Of a stretch of DNA of 64,000 nucleotides, positions 23,190 to 35,609 are shown one piece after another. Position 1 is the stretch's first letter, and every line of letters begins with the position of its first letter. Under the pieces are notes generated by a model. That model was not told the DNA's origin and did not search any database. It saw only the letters and a list, made by a program, of their open reading frames with translations. The DNA comes from Aquatica leii. Its lineage: Eukaryota > Arthropoda > Insecta > Coleoptera > Lampyridae. Location of the stretch: the NCBI GenBank assembly GCA_035610365.1, contig CM069435.1, forward strand, positions 7,218,001 to 7,282,000, read 5' to 3'. The position numbers and the translations under genes were made by a program.

Positions 23190-24170
23190 AAATTACATGA
23201 ACTCCCGCATCACACTTGACACATCTGGTTGTTGTCTTCTGGTGGGTCCACACTGCGTAGATTGTTCTTTTAGTTGTTGATGGACGTCATGTTGGGTTAG
23301 CAAATCGATTGCAATTTGCCCGCTGAAATTCAGTTGGTTTAGGTCGCCTTCATAGATTTGATGTAATTGCCAGGCGTTGTGAATGAATATATCAATGCAG
23401 TGAGTAATCGGCGAACAGTCCAATTTTTCCTTTGAATCGAAATTCGATAAAGGCTGACCATTCTTCTTATGTTCCAATTATACAAATGCATTCGTTGTGG
23501 TTGTTCTACCTAAAAGAAAAATAAATGTTGGTTTATTTATCTATATTTTAATGTGATGATAAAATTACGTGGATACTCTTATATTATTTGTGTGAGGAAC
23601 GCTTCAGGGAATGAACTGATATTACGCCTGCAAAATTTTAACAGAGCAAGACAATCTTGTAATTGTTCCACTTTACAGCGATTGTACTCTGGTCCTGATT
23701 TTTTTGAAAATTGTAAGAGGATTTTTTTTCTTTCTTAAGAATTTTTGAATCTACTAAAAGATTTTGAGATATACGATTTTTTCGTATAGTACCAGTGAAA
23801 AAAAAGAACACTTAGTGACATTTAAAGGTCAAGTTCTACTTCTTGTTTTAACTGAAGCAGATTTGCACAAATGCACAAAAATATTGCCTGTAGGGTTTTT
23901 ATTTAGAAACAAAAGTCTCACAATTTTATATCGTAGAATGCCAGCCGAAACATTTAGTTTTGAAAGATATTGAGTGTGTTTTTTTCGTAGACTACGCCGG
24001 ATTTTCTTTATCCGAATAACGAAAATTTTCTTGATCTGCCCGTTTAAAAAGAATGTACATTTATCTAAAAAACAAAATCAAAAAAATGTTAGGATATTGT
24101 TCCAGTTTTTTAAACATAGTTTCACAAAACTGAATTCGTTTATCAGGATCATCGTTCCCTAATTCTTGAA
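23190..24170 (-). pseudogene. piggyBac-like transposase pseudogene, C-terminal half (copy 3)
   Basis: Frames on the minus strand read PDKRIQFCETMFKKL, ILKKEKKSSYNFQ, IAVKWNNYKIVLLC, FAGVISVHSLKR and, after a frame change at 23477, MEHKKNGQPLSNFDSKEKLD and HCIDIFIHNAWQLHQIYEGD. These are the C-terminal piggyBac blocks, including the K-W-N-D/N-K-I-V-L segment that precedes the last catalytic aspartate region. The catalytic N-terminal half is absent. Numerous stops. Confidence 0.75.
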
Positions 24171-24539
24171 AAATGTGGGAAAAAACGTTTTAACACTTTC
24201 TGAACCGATTCATGTGACACTTCCGTTAATTCTTTAACTTTGCAACGCGACGTTGTTGAACACCTAGCAATTTGACTCAAAATTTAAATTGACACCGTTT
24301 AATTCAAAATTCTTGACTGCTCTACCTTGATATTTGCTACAGAATCATTAGCTTCAAGTTTCCGCACAAGAAGTCGCGCGTAAACATCGCTGACATTTAT
24401 ATCCAGATGCTTTGCATTGAACCCAGTAGCCCCTCATAAAACACATCGGTTTTCACTTACGTAAAGATAAACTATTACAACCCGCTCAGCAACTGAATAT
24501 ACCATTTTTACAAATTCTAGTTCGTATAAAATCTAACAA
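24171..24539. other. spacer
   Basis: Left flank of the third heat-shock repeat. No gene seen. Confidence 0.45.
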
Positions 24540-24967
24540 TGACACACTTTAAAGTAACAATAAATACTGAAACGTTCGAGAAATTATTCTCAAGTTCGAG
24601 AGCCTTCACGAAGTTTTTTTGTCCATTTCCAGAACGTTCACCGAAAGATATAGAGAATTCTCGAAGGATGGCCAAAATGTATAAATGCGGTACAAACAAA
24701 TCATAGTTATTTCAGTAATTCAAAGTCGGCAGTGTTGAGATTATTCAAGTTTAAATAAATAAGTGATTAACGCGACGAATTAAAATCGTGCGTGACTTTA
24801 ATGTAAACAAGTGTTAAACTGAAGTTATCCGCGGACATTATTTTTCGAGTGATAGTACTAAATAAATCAATATAAGTGTTTTTATTAAATAGATTTAATT
24901 AGTTTCGGTTAGTTTTAAACGTGTAAATATTTTTAGTATAAATAAATTAGTTTTAATAATCGTTCCA
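24540..24967 (+). repeat. HSE-bearing promoter-like/LTR-like repeat, copy 3
   Basis: Plus-strand copy. It shows GTTCGAGAA near 24572-24580, TTCACGAAG at 24605-24613, AGAACGTTCACCGAAAG at about 24630-24646 and AATTCTCGAAGG at about 24656-24667. These are followed by TATAAATG at about 24680 and an initiator-like TTTCAGTAA at about 24709-24717, 25-30 bases downstream. A leader of about 250 bases with no ATG-initiated long frame follows. The order HSE cluster, TATA, initiator, long A-rich leader resembles insect Hsp70 promoters. Ends TGACACAC...CGTTCCA fit an LTR; no duplication is visible. Confidence 0.65.
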
Positions 24968-25499
24968 ATACGAATGATAAATACCTGTAAAAAATAACTG
25001 CAAGGCTCAGACAAATACCTTTCATAAAACAAAAATACAAAAACATTTATCTGCTTCTCTTGATTGTTGTTACTGGAGTAATGGAACTCATCGTATTGTA
25101 CGAAAGTATCACACACAATATCTTCAAAAATATATGCGATGGATATAAGATAGAAGACAGAGCATTGGATAACTATTTTAAACACAAACTGTGTAATTTT
25201 AAGAGTGGACCGCGTCCCCCCAAATATTTGTTACTTATTTTAAAACTGTTAAGTAGAATGTCACTTTTTTAATATTTCTAAAAAACATGTTTAAAGATCT
25301 TTTCAACGATGTATTATAAGTAGAGGATTGCAATTTACATTTTGAGGTTGGGGTGGCCGGAGGTGAAAAAGTAGGTAGGGGTGTGCTACTGACTGTGTTC
25401 TTCTCAGTGTTGTCGAAACAGGTTTCAGTAATTTTTGATATTAATTTTTACTATAAAAATATTCCCAATCCAAAGTTTTCAAATTGACACACTGCATAT
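24968..25499. other. no recognisable gene
   Basis: AT-rich; the frames seen are not family-like. Confidence 0.45.
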
Positions 25500-26150
25500 A
25501 CCTACATATACATTGAGCATTGTAGAAAATCTAAGAAATGTATTGTGCTTATGTATTTATTGTATTATAAAAGAAAATGTAATTATGAATATTATGCCAG
25601 ATTTTTGGAAACTCCACGAAGATACAGTATAAGATCATCGGTGTTATATTGCGCGTAAATCTTTCCAATCTGTTTGGTAGCCTCCGGTTTTTTGATGCCG
25701 ACTTGAATTGATTAATTTGAAAACTGACGGATGGGGACAGTCCACGGTTTCTTGGAACGCATAATGCCATTCTTCCACAGATTTGTTAGTACGCAGAAGA
25801 TTCTGGAACAGTATTATGAACAATCCATATATAGATAGCAAATTTCGGATTCGCTCTCTGATTTCTTCCTATATACGTATCTTCCCAATAATCGTTATTT
25901 GAATCAATTTCTCGCCGACAGTTTTTGATAAGCTCTTTGAAAGCAAAGATGACGTCGCCTTCTTGAACAAAAGCTAAAGCTAGTATCAATTTGAATCCTG
26001 GATTTTTCTCCATAAACATTGTTTTAAGTGGAATAGGGATCTTCTCATTTCTACACCATGAAGTACTTGAGCGTTATGGATCGCTTTTTCGAAGTCGGGT
26101 AAACAGCTTATTGGATTTAAAATAGGTTTCAACTCCAACAATTTTTGAGA
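25500..26150 (-). pseudogene. FLYWCH-type MULE transposase, C-terminal fragment
   Basis: Minus-strand frames read NPISCLPDFEKAIHNAQ, LFHLKQCLWRKIQDSN, ALAFVQEGDVIFAFKEL, YWEDTYIGRNQRANPKF, and LLRTNKSVEEWHYAFQETVD followed by CPHPSVFKLI. This follows the MULE pattern (DFE, FH..Q..RK, ALAFVP, YFEDTYIGR, NNSVEGWHN, HPS.WKFI). The N-terminal FLYWCH and DDE parts are missing. Several frame changes. Confidence 0.75.
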
Positions 26151-26767
26151 CGCTCGAACATATGTATGTTTCTATTTTATTATCTTGTAGAAGTACATAG
26201 ATCTAAAGAATTGAACGGTTATCTATCAATGCATGGATGGTGAATAGTTGTAAAAATAGTTCTAGGACTACTCTAAAGATTGTGGCTGTTTTGTCGGTGA
26301 GCTGTAATGTCGGGGTTATATTGTCGGCGTTTTTTTTGTCCGTGGTTGTTTTGTTGAGGAACCTGAATAGTCATTATTATTATCATAATATGTAATTTTA
26401 GGTGGAGCTAGTAATTGAGAAACCCGAAAATTATTGATAAAAATTTGTAGATTGAGTTTTAATCAGTTAACTCAGCTCAATTAGTAGTAGTAGAGAGTAG
26501 TAGAAGAGAAGTTGCAAATATGGAATACCATTTTGTTTATTATTATTATTTAGCGACGTCCTACACAATACAGTTCCCGATAAAAGTCTTCTATCAAATT
26601 AAAGGCAACCCTCACATTTTTTGTAAAAAAAAATTTGTTAGAAAACATGTCAAAATCACCACTTAAAATATGGGAGGAAATATGGAATACATCTAAAAAT
26701 TAGTAAATGATTTTATTGATTGAATTTTTTTGTTAATACAAACACAAAATGCTATAAAATACAATAT
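26151..26767. other. no recognisable gene
   Basis: Low-complexity TAGTAG/GAGAGTAG stretch near 26480-26510. Otherwise nothing. Confidence 0.45.
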
Positions 26768-27960
26768 CTATAGACTACTTGCACCAGTCACAGACATATT
26801 CGTCTTTCTCCGCACTTGCGCACTCATCATGTGCCCATATTGAGCACATGAGACACTGCACTCATACCTCACCTCTGCGGCTTGTTGAAAACTCTTGCCA
26901 ACAGAAAATACACACTGCATCATTGTCATCAGGTTTGGAGTGTCTTGGCATATCAGCAACATAGTTGTCAGAATAATCTGCTATGTCCAAATCGTCATTC
27001 TCTTCAGATACTTCTTCGAATGAGAAGTCTTCTACGGAGCGCTTACGTCTTATGATTGATTGCTTCATAAGTGGCTTTTTTGACTTTCTTTAGGAATTTT
27101 CAAGGCTCAGATTTCTTTTTGTGCTAGATGCAGTTGCTTCCTTGTCTTTTTTACTATTGATGGACTCATTCAGTTCATCTTTATAAAGAGTTGACGTAAT
27201 CAGAGAAGCTCCGACAGCTTTTTTCAGAATTTTTTTCCGCTTTTAGATGGGTACCCGGGCTAATATCAAAGGGAGACACTTGAATTGGATTTTGACCACA
27301 AATCTGGAGAGCTACATTGTTTGTAGAAGATGATTTCGAACATGAAAGCTAGCTTATGTCCAATAAGTGATCCTGGGCGTTGGTTGTGTCTGAAAGGGTT
27401 GATGTAGACAAAGAAAATTCAACTTAAAAATTTGGAACACATCCCCTTTTAGCTGATTCCTGTTCTGCTGCTAAAAAGTCAGCGTCGGAGCAAATATATC
27501 TATTCAAAGGGTAGATACCCGTAGCCATAAAACCATTAGCAGCTACTTCACAGTCTGAACTATAAGGTATGCCCTTCCTAACTGACAGTTTTGGATGCCG
27601 CTTTAAAAAAAGATCAAGCTATGCTCTACCTGCCAAACCTGATGCAGAAAATGGGTGTTCAATGTTATTTCTAGAAGCCAATTGATAGGCAAGCCGTCTT
27701 AGATCTCTTTTAGTAAGCCCATCGAATTTTGACTCCATTATAAAAATATATTCTAATAGCTGCTTTTATGTATAATCGCCTAAAATACATTTTCTTCCAA
27801 GCTTAGTTACTGCCGCCTCTTCAGATGAAACAGTGGAATTCTGACATAGACGAAAGAGAGTAGTGCAAGGAATTCCATGAAACTTCACCTTCACCTTTAG
27901 ACATGTATTAGTTTTATCTAGTTTTTTACATACGTTATCTTATCTTTGAGCAAGTGCTTC
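26768..27960 (-). pseudogene. pogo/Tigger-type transposase with deleted DDE core
   Basis: Read on the minus strand: a psq/HTH-like N-terminus (ILGDYTQKQLLEYIF near 27770, then [46 protein letters not shown]). It then jumps at about 27560 to a C-terminal block ([32 protein letters not shown]), a serine/lysine-rich linker and a cysteine-rich tail with CIFCWQEFS near 26900. In Tigger-like proteins the [10 protein letters not shown] block lies after the DDE domain, so about 200 residues including all catalytic positions are missing. The cysteine-rich tail resembles the PHD-like end seen in many such proteins. Confidence 0.7.
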
Positions 27961-28347
27961 ATTTAAAGACAAACCGCTAAAAAAATATATGTGATACAGT
28001 GAATGCGTCCAGTCAGTGCAAGTTTTCGCGCGTTCGTATATTTTTGCAAGTATATAGTCTTACATGTAGTACGTCAGGCACACCTGGGTTAATTAACACC
28101 AACAAAATACATAATATAAGTTTTAAAAAAATTGTAACTTAACTTATATTTTACCCAAGACCTTTTCTACAACTTCGGAATTCACATTAAAACGCAGGAA
28201 TTTGTTTGTTTCTCTTTTTTTCTACTTTTTATATTATACTTTTTGTACTTATACGAATACTTCTTGTACTAATTTTGAAAATATAAATAATTTAAATAGA
28301 ATTAATAGTATGATTTTTAAGCAGACATGAAATTTTAAAATATAATA
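27961..28347. other. no recognisable gene
   Basis: AT-rich spacer to the next TIR element. Confidence 0.45.
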
Positions 28348-29121
28348 CAGTGGACGTTGCTTAGTAGAATCCCATTGGGACTTGGGGTTTTTGATAACAA
28401 TAACCAAATGATAACAGAATCCGATAGTTAAAAAAAAATACAAATTAATGTTTATTGGTAAGAAAGGTGTAAATATATACAGCTTGTATTTGGTTAACAG
28501 TTTACTAATTTAGAAGCTGAAATTATAGCAACAATACAAACCAAAAATGGCAAAATAAAACTTTTAATAAGACATTTAAAAAATCTCAATGTTGAATCAA
28601 TAAAACGAAAATTACGGACCTGTTGCATTAAATAATCTTTGTTTGTTGACACCGTGAATCAAAACAAAACACAATAACACATTTCTTCTCACCAAAAATA
28701 AAAGTTAACATAAAATAATGTTATCACATAAGACGTAGTTAATTTAAGTTATTTTAAGAACTTCACATTTTTTCCACGTACACTTAAAATACAAAGTAAC
28801 TCGAAAATAATGTATTTACAAATGTTTAAATGAGTTAATGTTACTTGAGGCAGTCAAAATATGTACTTGAATAAATAAATAATGATGCAAAAATAAAGTC
28901 AAATAAGGTGTCATTCGTATTCCTTTACTGTATTAATATATTTTTAATTCAGAACTGTTCCGCTTATTTTTTTTTTGTATGTGGGCCGTTGCTAACAGGT
29001 TATGTGCCCAGAATAAGTTAAAAGGTACAATTGGAAATTAATAACAAAGTGTCGTTTTATGTTCTAACCTCATCTGACTACGTTTTTTATTGTGTTTGTA
29101 ATTTTGTGATTTAATTTTATC

Positions 29122-32100
29122 ATGGGTGATTCAAATTCCACAAATCTTTTACCGACACTCAAATTGAAAGGAAGAGAAAACTACCAAAAATGGAAGTTTC
29201 AGGTTAAGAACATACTATCTTTAGACGGGTTATGGTTAACAATTCAAGGATATCCTGAATCAGATAAAACAACCCAAGACCAGCGCAGCAGACAAGATGA
29301 AAAAGCCTTGGCAAAGATAAATCTCAGCGTCGATAGGTGTGTTTTTCCAATAGTAACTTTCTCGACAAATGCGAAAGGAATGCATTTCAAAAAGCATATG
29401 AAGACAAGGGGTTGTACAGTCGCCTAAAAATATTGCGACGACTATGTACAATTAAACTTTTAGATTTTAAATCTATGGAGGACTATGTTAACAAATGTTT
29501 AAACTTGTCACAACAACTGACGGCTACGAATAAACCCTTGGATGACAAATTTTTAGTTGTAATAATGCTTTCCGGTTTAAGTGATGAATACGACTCTATG
29601 GTTATGGCACTTGAAAATTCGTCACAAACAATTTCAAGTGACCTGATTAAACAAAAGTTACTGCAAGATGACAAATATACCAACCTTAAGGCACAAGCAC
29701 AAAATTCTGCGTTATTATCTAAAGGAGCAAAGGAGCTCTGGTGTAGTTATTTTAAGAGAACTTCCCATTGAAAATCTGAATGTAAAAAACTTGCATCCAA
29801 AAGCTCTTTTACCTCGAAGGATTAAAAAAACATTCAAGATAAGCCTTCACAGAAACCATTAAGTTCTCAGACGAATTATAAGAAGGCCTTATTGGCTTTA
29901 TCTTCGACGAGGACTACAACTAATTCCAGTTTGTGGTACATAGATAGTGGTTGTAGCAATCATATGTCCAACAACAAAAACATTCTTTCAAATATCACTA
30001 CAAAAAATAAAGGCCAAAATATTTACGCTGCCAACAACAGTGAACTAAAATGCAGTGCCACTGGTGATGTGACATGCATGTTGAAAATCTGTCAGTAAAC
30101 TTGCTTTCCGTTGGAGCGATTGTTGAAAAACAATTAAGCGTAGTTCTTGACCAATCAAAATGTCGTATCGTAGAACAACAATATGTACAGGTTGAAGGAG
30201 AGATAGTAGCAACGGGCACGAATATAGGACGAATTTATGGTTTAAACACCAGACCTGAAGTCGTCCATCTAGCTAAAAATTCTCAAAGTGCTGACCTTTG
30301 GCACAAAAGACTAGAACACTTGAATCACTTTAGCATGAACCTGCTAAAAATGTCTTGCTACAGGGATTCAATTTGTATCTACTGAACAACCAAAAAGGTG
30401 TGTGTCCTGTATCTTCGGGAAACAATGCAAAAAGTCATTCCTTCTAACTAAGGGAAAATCGCTAAAAATCTTCTGGACTTGCTGCACACAGATCTTATGG
30501 TTCCATTCCAAGTAAGGTAATGTATATCTTTACTCTCATAAATGACCATTCAAGAAAAGTTTTTGCATACTTTTTAAAATCTAAGGACAAATCTCCAGAC
30601 GTGTTTTTAGAATTTAAACTGTTGGTAGAAAATCAGTGTGAGCAAAAAATAAATATATTAAGAAGCAGCGGAATACAGCACCAGTTAACAGTGCCCTACA
30701 ATCCAGAAAATAAGTCGGTTGCTGAAAGATATAATCGGTCAATTCTGGAAAAAGATTCATGCAATGCTTCAAGACGCTAATTGTGATCAACGTATGTGGG
30801 CAGAAGCCGCCAACACAGCAGTTTACTTAATCACCAGATCGCCTTCTAAAAAATCCCAGGGCAAACTCCTGAAGAAAGATGGACTGGGGAGAAGGTCGAC
30901 CTATCAAACTTAAAGATTTCAGGTTCTCTTGCTTATGCTCACATTCCGGCAGAAAAACCCCAAGAGCAAAAAATATATTTTCGTTGGATATAAACATTCA
31001 AAAGCGTATAGACTTTTTGATCCATTAACTTAAAACGTTATAACGGCTTTGTAGTGTAATCTTCCTGGAAGAAGACATGTTTGAAACTTCTCCTGCTATC
31101 AATTCAATGGAGTCCAAAATAGAAAATGACTCCACAGATATCGTGGTTCTTCCAATATTGCAACAAGATGAATTTGAGAATATTGAAAACATTACTGAGA
31201 GAGAAGACTGGACTCCTAATCGACGTCAAGACCAACGTTCAGTTAGTTCCGAAACCTCTAATGAAGAAGATGAGAGCACTGAATACCAGCCAACTTCGGA
31301 TGAAGACGATCATGTCACACCAACAAATGAGACACGGAGGTATCCCCAACGGACACGTAAGCCTACTATTCACTCTGATTTTGTCACATATTTATGTACA
31401 GAAGGAGAACCTTCTTCTTTTTCTGATGCTATTGTTTCTAATAAATGTGAAAATTGGCGTTCAGCTATGCAAATAAAATATAATTCATTAATTAAAAATA
31501 ATACTTGGGTTCTAGTAGATAAGCCTGTAGATTGTAATATAGTCAAATGCAAATGGGTTTTTTAAATTAAAAGAAATTCTAATGGGGACATAGTAAGACA
31601 CAAGGCTAGGTTAGCTAGTTAGTTAGAAAATAAAGTATGTAAATTAGAAAAGTCAATTTATGGCTTAGAGCAATCATCGCGTACATGGTATCAAGAATCT
31701 AAAAATTGCTCAAAGCTTTAAACAAAGCGAACATGAACCATGTATTTTCTATAAAATCAAGAACGAAAATATAATAATAATTGTTTTATACGTTGATGAT
31801 TATTTTGTTTTTTATAATAATAGAAATGAATTTTAATAATTCTGATTTGTTTTAAGAACTGATAAGAAGTTTGACTTATTTAAGTATAACATGTAGGCCA
31901 GATATTGCTTACGCAGTTTCATATCTGAGCCAATTCAACTATTGTCACGATAAGAGTCATTGGCAAGCAGCCAAAAGAATTCTTAGATACTTAAAGGGAA
32001 CTATTGATTTAGCATTAGTGTATTCACATAAAAATTGTGACAGCCTACATAGTTATGTACTAGATGCTGACTGGAGGAACGATCCTACGGACCGTAAGTC

Positions 32101-32155
32101 CTATTTAGGATTTGTACTTTTGTTAAGTGGAGCAGCTTATTGCTTGGGAAAGTAA
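29122..32155 (+). pseudogene. Ty1/copia retrotransposon polyprotein, decayed
   Basis: Order of fragments: Gag (ATG 29122, LPTLKLKGRENYQKWKFQVK); UBN2-like block (about 29400-29690); protease WYIDSGCSNHMSN (about 29935) with the DSG active site; pre-integrase LWHKRLEHLNHFSMNLL; integrase core NDHSRKVFAYFLKSKDKSP and VPYNPENKSVAERYNRSILE; acidic linker and R-rich box; RT start NNTWVLVDKP...KCKWVF; a shrunken RT with IYGLEQSSRTWYQE and YVDD (31789-31800); RNase H SITCRPDIAYAVSYLSQFN and DADWRNDPTDRKSYLGF. Much of the RT palm between 31565 and 31620 is deleted. There are many frameshifts and stops. The 3' end stops abruptly at about 32155 where the piggyBac fragment begins, and no LTRs were identified. 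Confidence 0.9.
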
Positions 32156-32164
32156 AAAAAATCT

Positions 32165-33180
32165 AGTGATGATGCAAATTACCACGAGCTTGATGAAGAA
32201 ACTTCTAGTCACAAAGCTAATATAAGTCAAAGTTTAAATTTCTTGTTTGGTAAAGATAAAACAAAGTGTCGTCGATTTACAAACAACACTCGTGTGAGAA
32301 CTAGATTGAACTTCATTGAATTGCTGGGTGTTATTCTTTACATATACAGTGCTAGAGAGTAGATGCCACTAATATAAAGATAACAACCTCTTCTGGAAAC
32401 TCTGATCAGGAGCACTAGTATCTAGTAAAACCCATTTCATTGTTTGAAGTAAGAGTTTTAATTGGATTGCTTTATTTTAGTGGATTGTATCAGGGTCATC
32501 GACAAAACATTAAAAACGCATGGTTTTGGTTTAGATGTGTTCAGGAGAATAAAGAACCTACAGAGGTTTTTAATATTACCAAAAACGTTACGGTTTGATA
32601 ATATTTGGAACGTAGCTGAAAGGCTGAAGTTGGATAAGCTAGCTTTAATTGCAGCTATAACAAATGAATTTATTGAGAATTGTAAGATACACTACTCTGC
32701 AAGCGAGTATTTTACTATTAGTGAGAAGATTGAACCTTTTAGAAGAAGTTGTGCTTTTAAGCTGTATATGCCAAATAAACCAGCAAAATAAAGGTTGAAG
32801 GTTTTGAATTTAGTTGAAGTAAAGACTTATTACTGTTTAAACTTTGAGGTGTACGTTGGAGTGCAATTACAAGAGTCTTTTCATGTAAGTGATAAACCTG
32901 ATGATTTAGTGGAACCAATATTAAAAATAAATAGTAATGTTGCATTCGATAATTGGTTCAGAAGTTCTCCTTTAATAAGTAATTTATTAAAAACCCAAAA
33001 GCTTCAGTAAGAACAGTTCGAAAAAATTTCAACTGCTTTCCTAAATACCTAAAACAGGGAGATTCCAAACACTTTATTTGCGCTCTAAGATGACATTACA
33101 ATAGTTTTGCATGTTCCAAAGAAAGGAAGGAACTTTTTATTTTTTCAATCTTGCACCAAAAGGTATTATTTATGTATAGA
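32165..33180 (+). pseudogene. piggyBac-like transposase pseudogene (copy 4)
   Basis: Frames include LNFLFGKDKTKCRRFTNNTR, VRVLIGLLYFSGLYQGHRQN, YFTISEKIEPFRRSCAFKLY with MPNKPAK, EVKTYYCLNFEVYVGVQ, FHVSDKPDDLVE and FDNWFRSSPLISNLLK. These follow the piggyBac order, including the first catalytic region (I.EK.EPFR, with D of the usual DE changed to E-K) and the D-N-W second catalytic region. Four or more frame changes. It begins directly after the copia RNase H, so one of the two truncated the other. Confidence 0.85.
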
Positions 33181-33330
33181 TACAAGAAAATTGATAACAT
33201 AAACCAAAATCATGATTATTATAAACGATGTTTTTGTATGTAATAGCATACGGCCGGCCCGTTCTGTAATAAAGTGATAACATATCTGACTGATAACATT
33301 ATCCGTGGTTTCAATAAGCGGCGTGCACTG

Positions 33331-35609
33331 TATATTTCACATTAAGCAACGGATTACGTAAACATTTTTACAGAAAACATAATCGGTATTTTTTTACTAT
33401 AATTTTATTTTTTAATTTGATTTCTAGTTAACTGATGTTTTAAAGTTATTGAAAAATTAATACTTACGCTTTGGCTCTAAATTCTAAATTCTAACCAATT
33501 ATTTGAATAATTAGCGACAATTTTATTGTGTTGCTATTAGTTAAAAAATACACCTCTAGAAGGACTACATTTGTCTATTTTTGTTAACACGTCTACAAAA
33601 ACAAAACTAAATGTTTCAACAGTTCATAAATTCTAATTTTTTGCTATTGTAAACCGTCTTTGTCAGTTTTTGCCAAACGTAAATGTCAAACTATTTTTGA
33701 GAGACTTTGGGGGCCTCTGTTCGAGAAATAAAATGTGTTGAACTCGTTCTTGTCGAAATTGGGCGTTTTTTCCTCGAAAACTTTTAAAACCTTTGTTTCA
33801 GGGAAAGTTTAAGGGAAAAACCTTCATTTTACACTGGAACTCGTTAAATAAACTAGTACTTTAATTAACATTAAAAATGGGTTTATACTATAGTTAATGT
33901 TATTTATTTATTTTGTTGTTCTATAAACTGTGACACATTTAATAAAAATTAAAAAAAATAAAACTTATGTTTTCTGTAACTAAGAAAAGTAAATCATTTT
34001 ACGTAAAGTATTTGTAAAATACATTTAAAAGAAAATAATATAGTAAAAGTTTTATGCGCTTCCATGAATACAACGCATTCTTGTAGTTTAAAGCCTGACA
34101 AATTCTATTTCTTCAAAGTTATTGCAAGACAGTATCTAATTAAAAGTTTTCTCGAGTTATTAAATTGTTCCGTTCGACTTTATCTTTTACAAATAATTGT
34201 ACAAACATGACTCGAATGCTCTTCGTGGCGATAGAAAATGTGAGAATTTAAATTTAATAATTGCCTCTTTTGCACTAATAAAACGTTTAATATAATGAAC
34301 AAAGTCTTTTTGATTTTCATATTAGTTCAAAGTGAGGAAGCTGTACACAAAGCGAGAAGCAGATTGGCAGATTCCAATGGAGCTTTATGACAAGTTTTCT
34401 GTATGTTGTTGAAGCCATGTAAGGTTGATTGAAATTAAATTGGCGTCTGCATGTACTGCTCTTAAAATGCTTCTCTACGTTCGCAATTGCAATTGAAAAC
34501 TACCGCTTTTCATACTAGACATCCGTTTTGTTTTCCCGATTTTCAATTTTCTAGATGTAGACGCTTCGAGGTTGAATAATGTAACAAAACATACGCTTGG
34601 TAAAAAAAACTAAGTTTTAAGTACTTTCGTTCTGCTTAATAATTTAAATGTTTTACATTTCTACAGATTAAATGTAAATTGAGTTTTTATAGCGCATTAA
34701 TGTCGCATTTGAAACAACACTCAAATAAGTGTAAAATAACAACTATTACCTGCCAAACAAGTTGTTTTTAAATAATACATTGTAAACAAAATAAAGGTGT
34801 ATGTAATTTCTTGTTAATTTACATTTTGAAATAGAGCGCTTTGTTGATACCAATCTTGACCAAATATATAATACAATTTATTGACATAGATGAGTGTTGA
34901 AGAAAGGAAATTTATACAAAGTTGCTGAAGTTTATTAATTGTAAACAGCGTATGTAATGATATTTGTGTAATTATTTGTGTTTTTGTCAAGATTAAAAAT
35001 GTCGACATCGTTTTTCTTAACATCTAAATTATTTGAATATCCAAATATCATCAAGAAGGTAGTTTATCTTGATTAAAGGTGACTTATTCTTTATGTTAAT
35101 ATGGCAAATAAACTTCTTTTAGTTTATTATGTTTAAGAAGATGACTGCTGTAATTTATATCATAAATTATTTCGTCCAGAATTAAAAAAAAAAACTTTAT
35201 AGTATTGTTATGAGGCGGATAGCTTCTGTACTAAAAATAAAAACAATAAGATTAAAGTAACTAATTAATTTATTTTTTAATAAATTTGTTGAAAATGCTG
35301 CAACCAAGTGTAAAAACGTTTATATGTAGCTTGTAACTTGGTTTTTTAATTGCTTGAAACTTAAGTATCTCGATAAGATTGTTTTCAAAAATTCTCTACA
35401 GATTAAAAAGTATATATTAAAAAAAACAACTAATATAAACAAAATTGTTGGTTCAAATACATAACTGCTGGAATGCGACTGGTCTTATAAATAAATTAAT
35501 CACTTAAAGGGCTGATAATTAGCATTTAAAGGTCAATCGAATTAAACGTTGCTTAATTTCCAAATTTTGTCACATTACTGGTTGTTGGTTTTGAGCTAAC
35601 CAATAATAT
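33331..35609. other. no recognisable gene
   Basis: 2.3 kb of AT-rich sequence. I saw no domain, no TIR pair and no tandem array. Confidence 0.5.

Larger units (their letters stand above)
28348..33330. mobile_element. TA-flanked TIR element holding copia and piggyBac remnants
   Basis: The left end CAGTGGACGTTGCTTAG (28348) and the right end, complement of CAGTGCACGCCGCTTAT (33330), form similar terminal inverted repeats of about 30 bases. Both continue into GATAACA-type subterminal motifs. Each end abuts TA (28346-28347 and 33331-33332), the Tc1/mariner-pogo duplication. The interior carries no transposase of its own that I can see, only a copia pol and a piggyBac pseudogene, so these are most simply later insertions. 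The pairing of ends 5 kb apart is inferred. Confidence 0.6.

Noticed and set aside
25060-25272. 70-residue plus-strand frame after the third heat-shock repeat as its gene product
   Set aside because: No chaperone motif or other domain; start is about 350 bases downstream of the initiator and the frame looks random.
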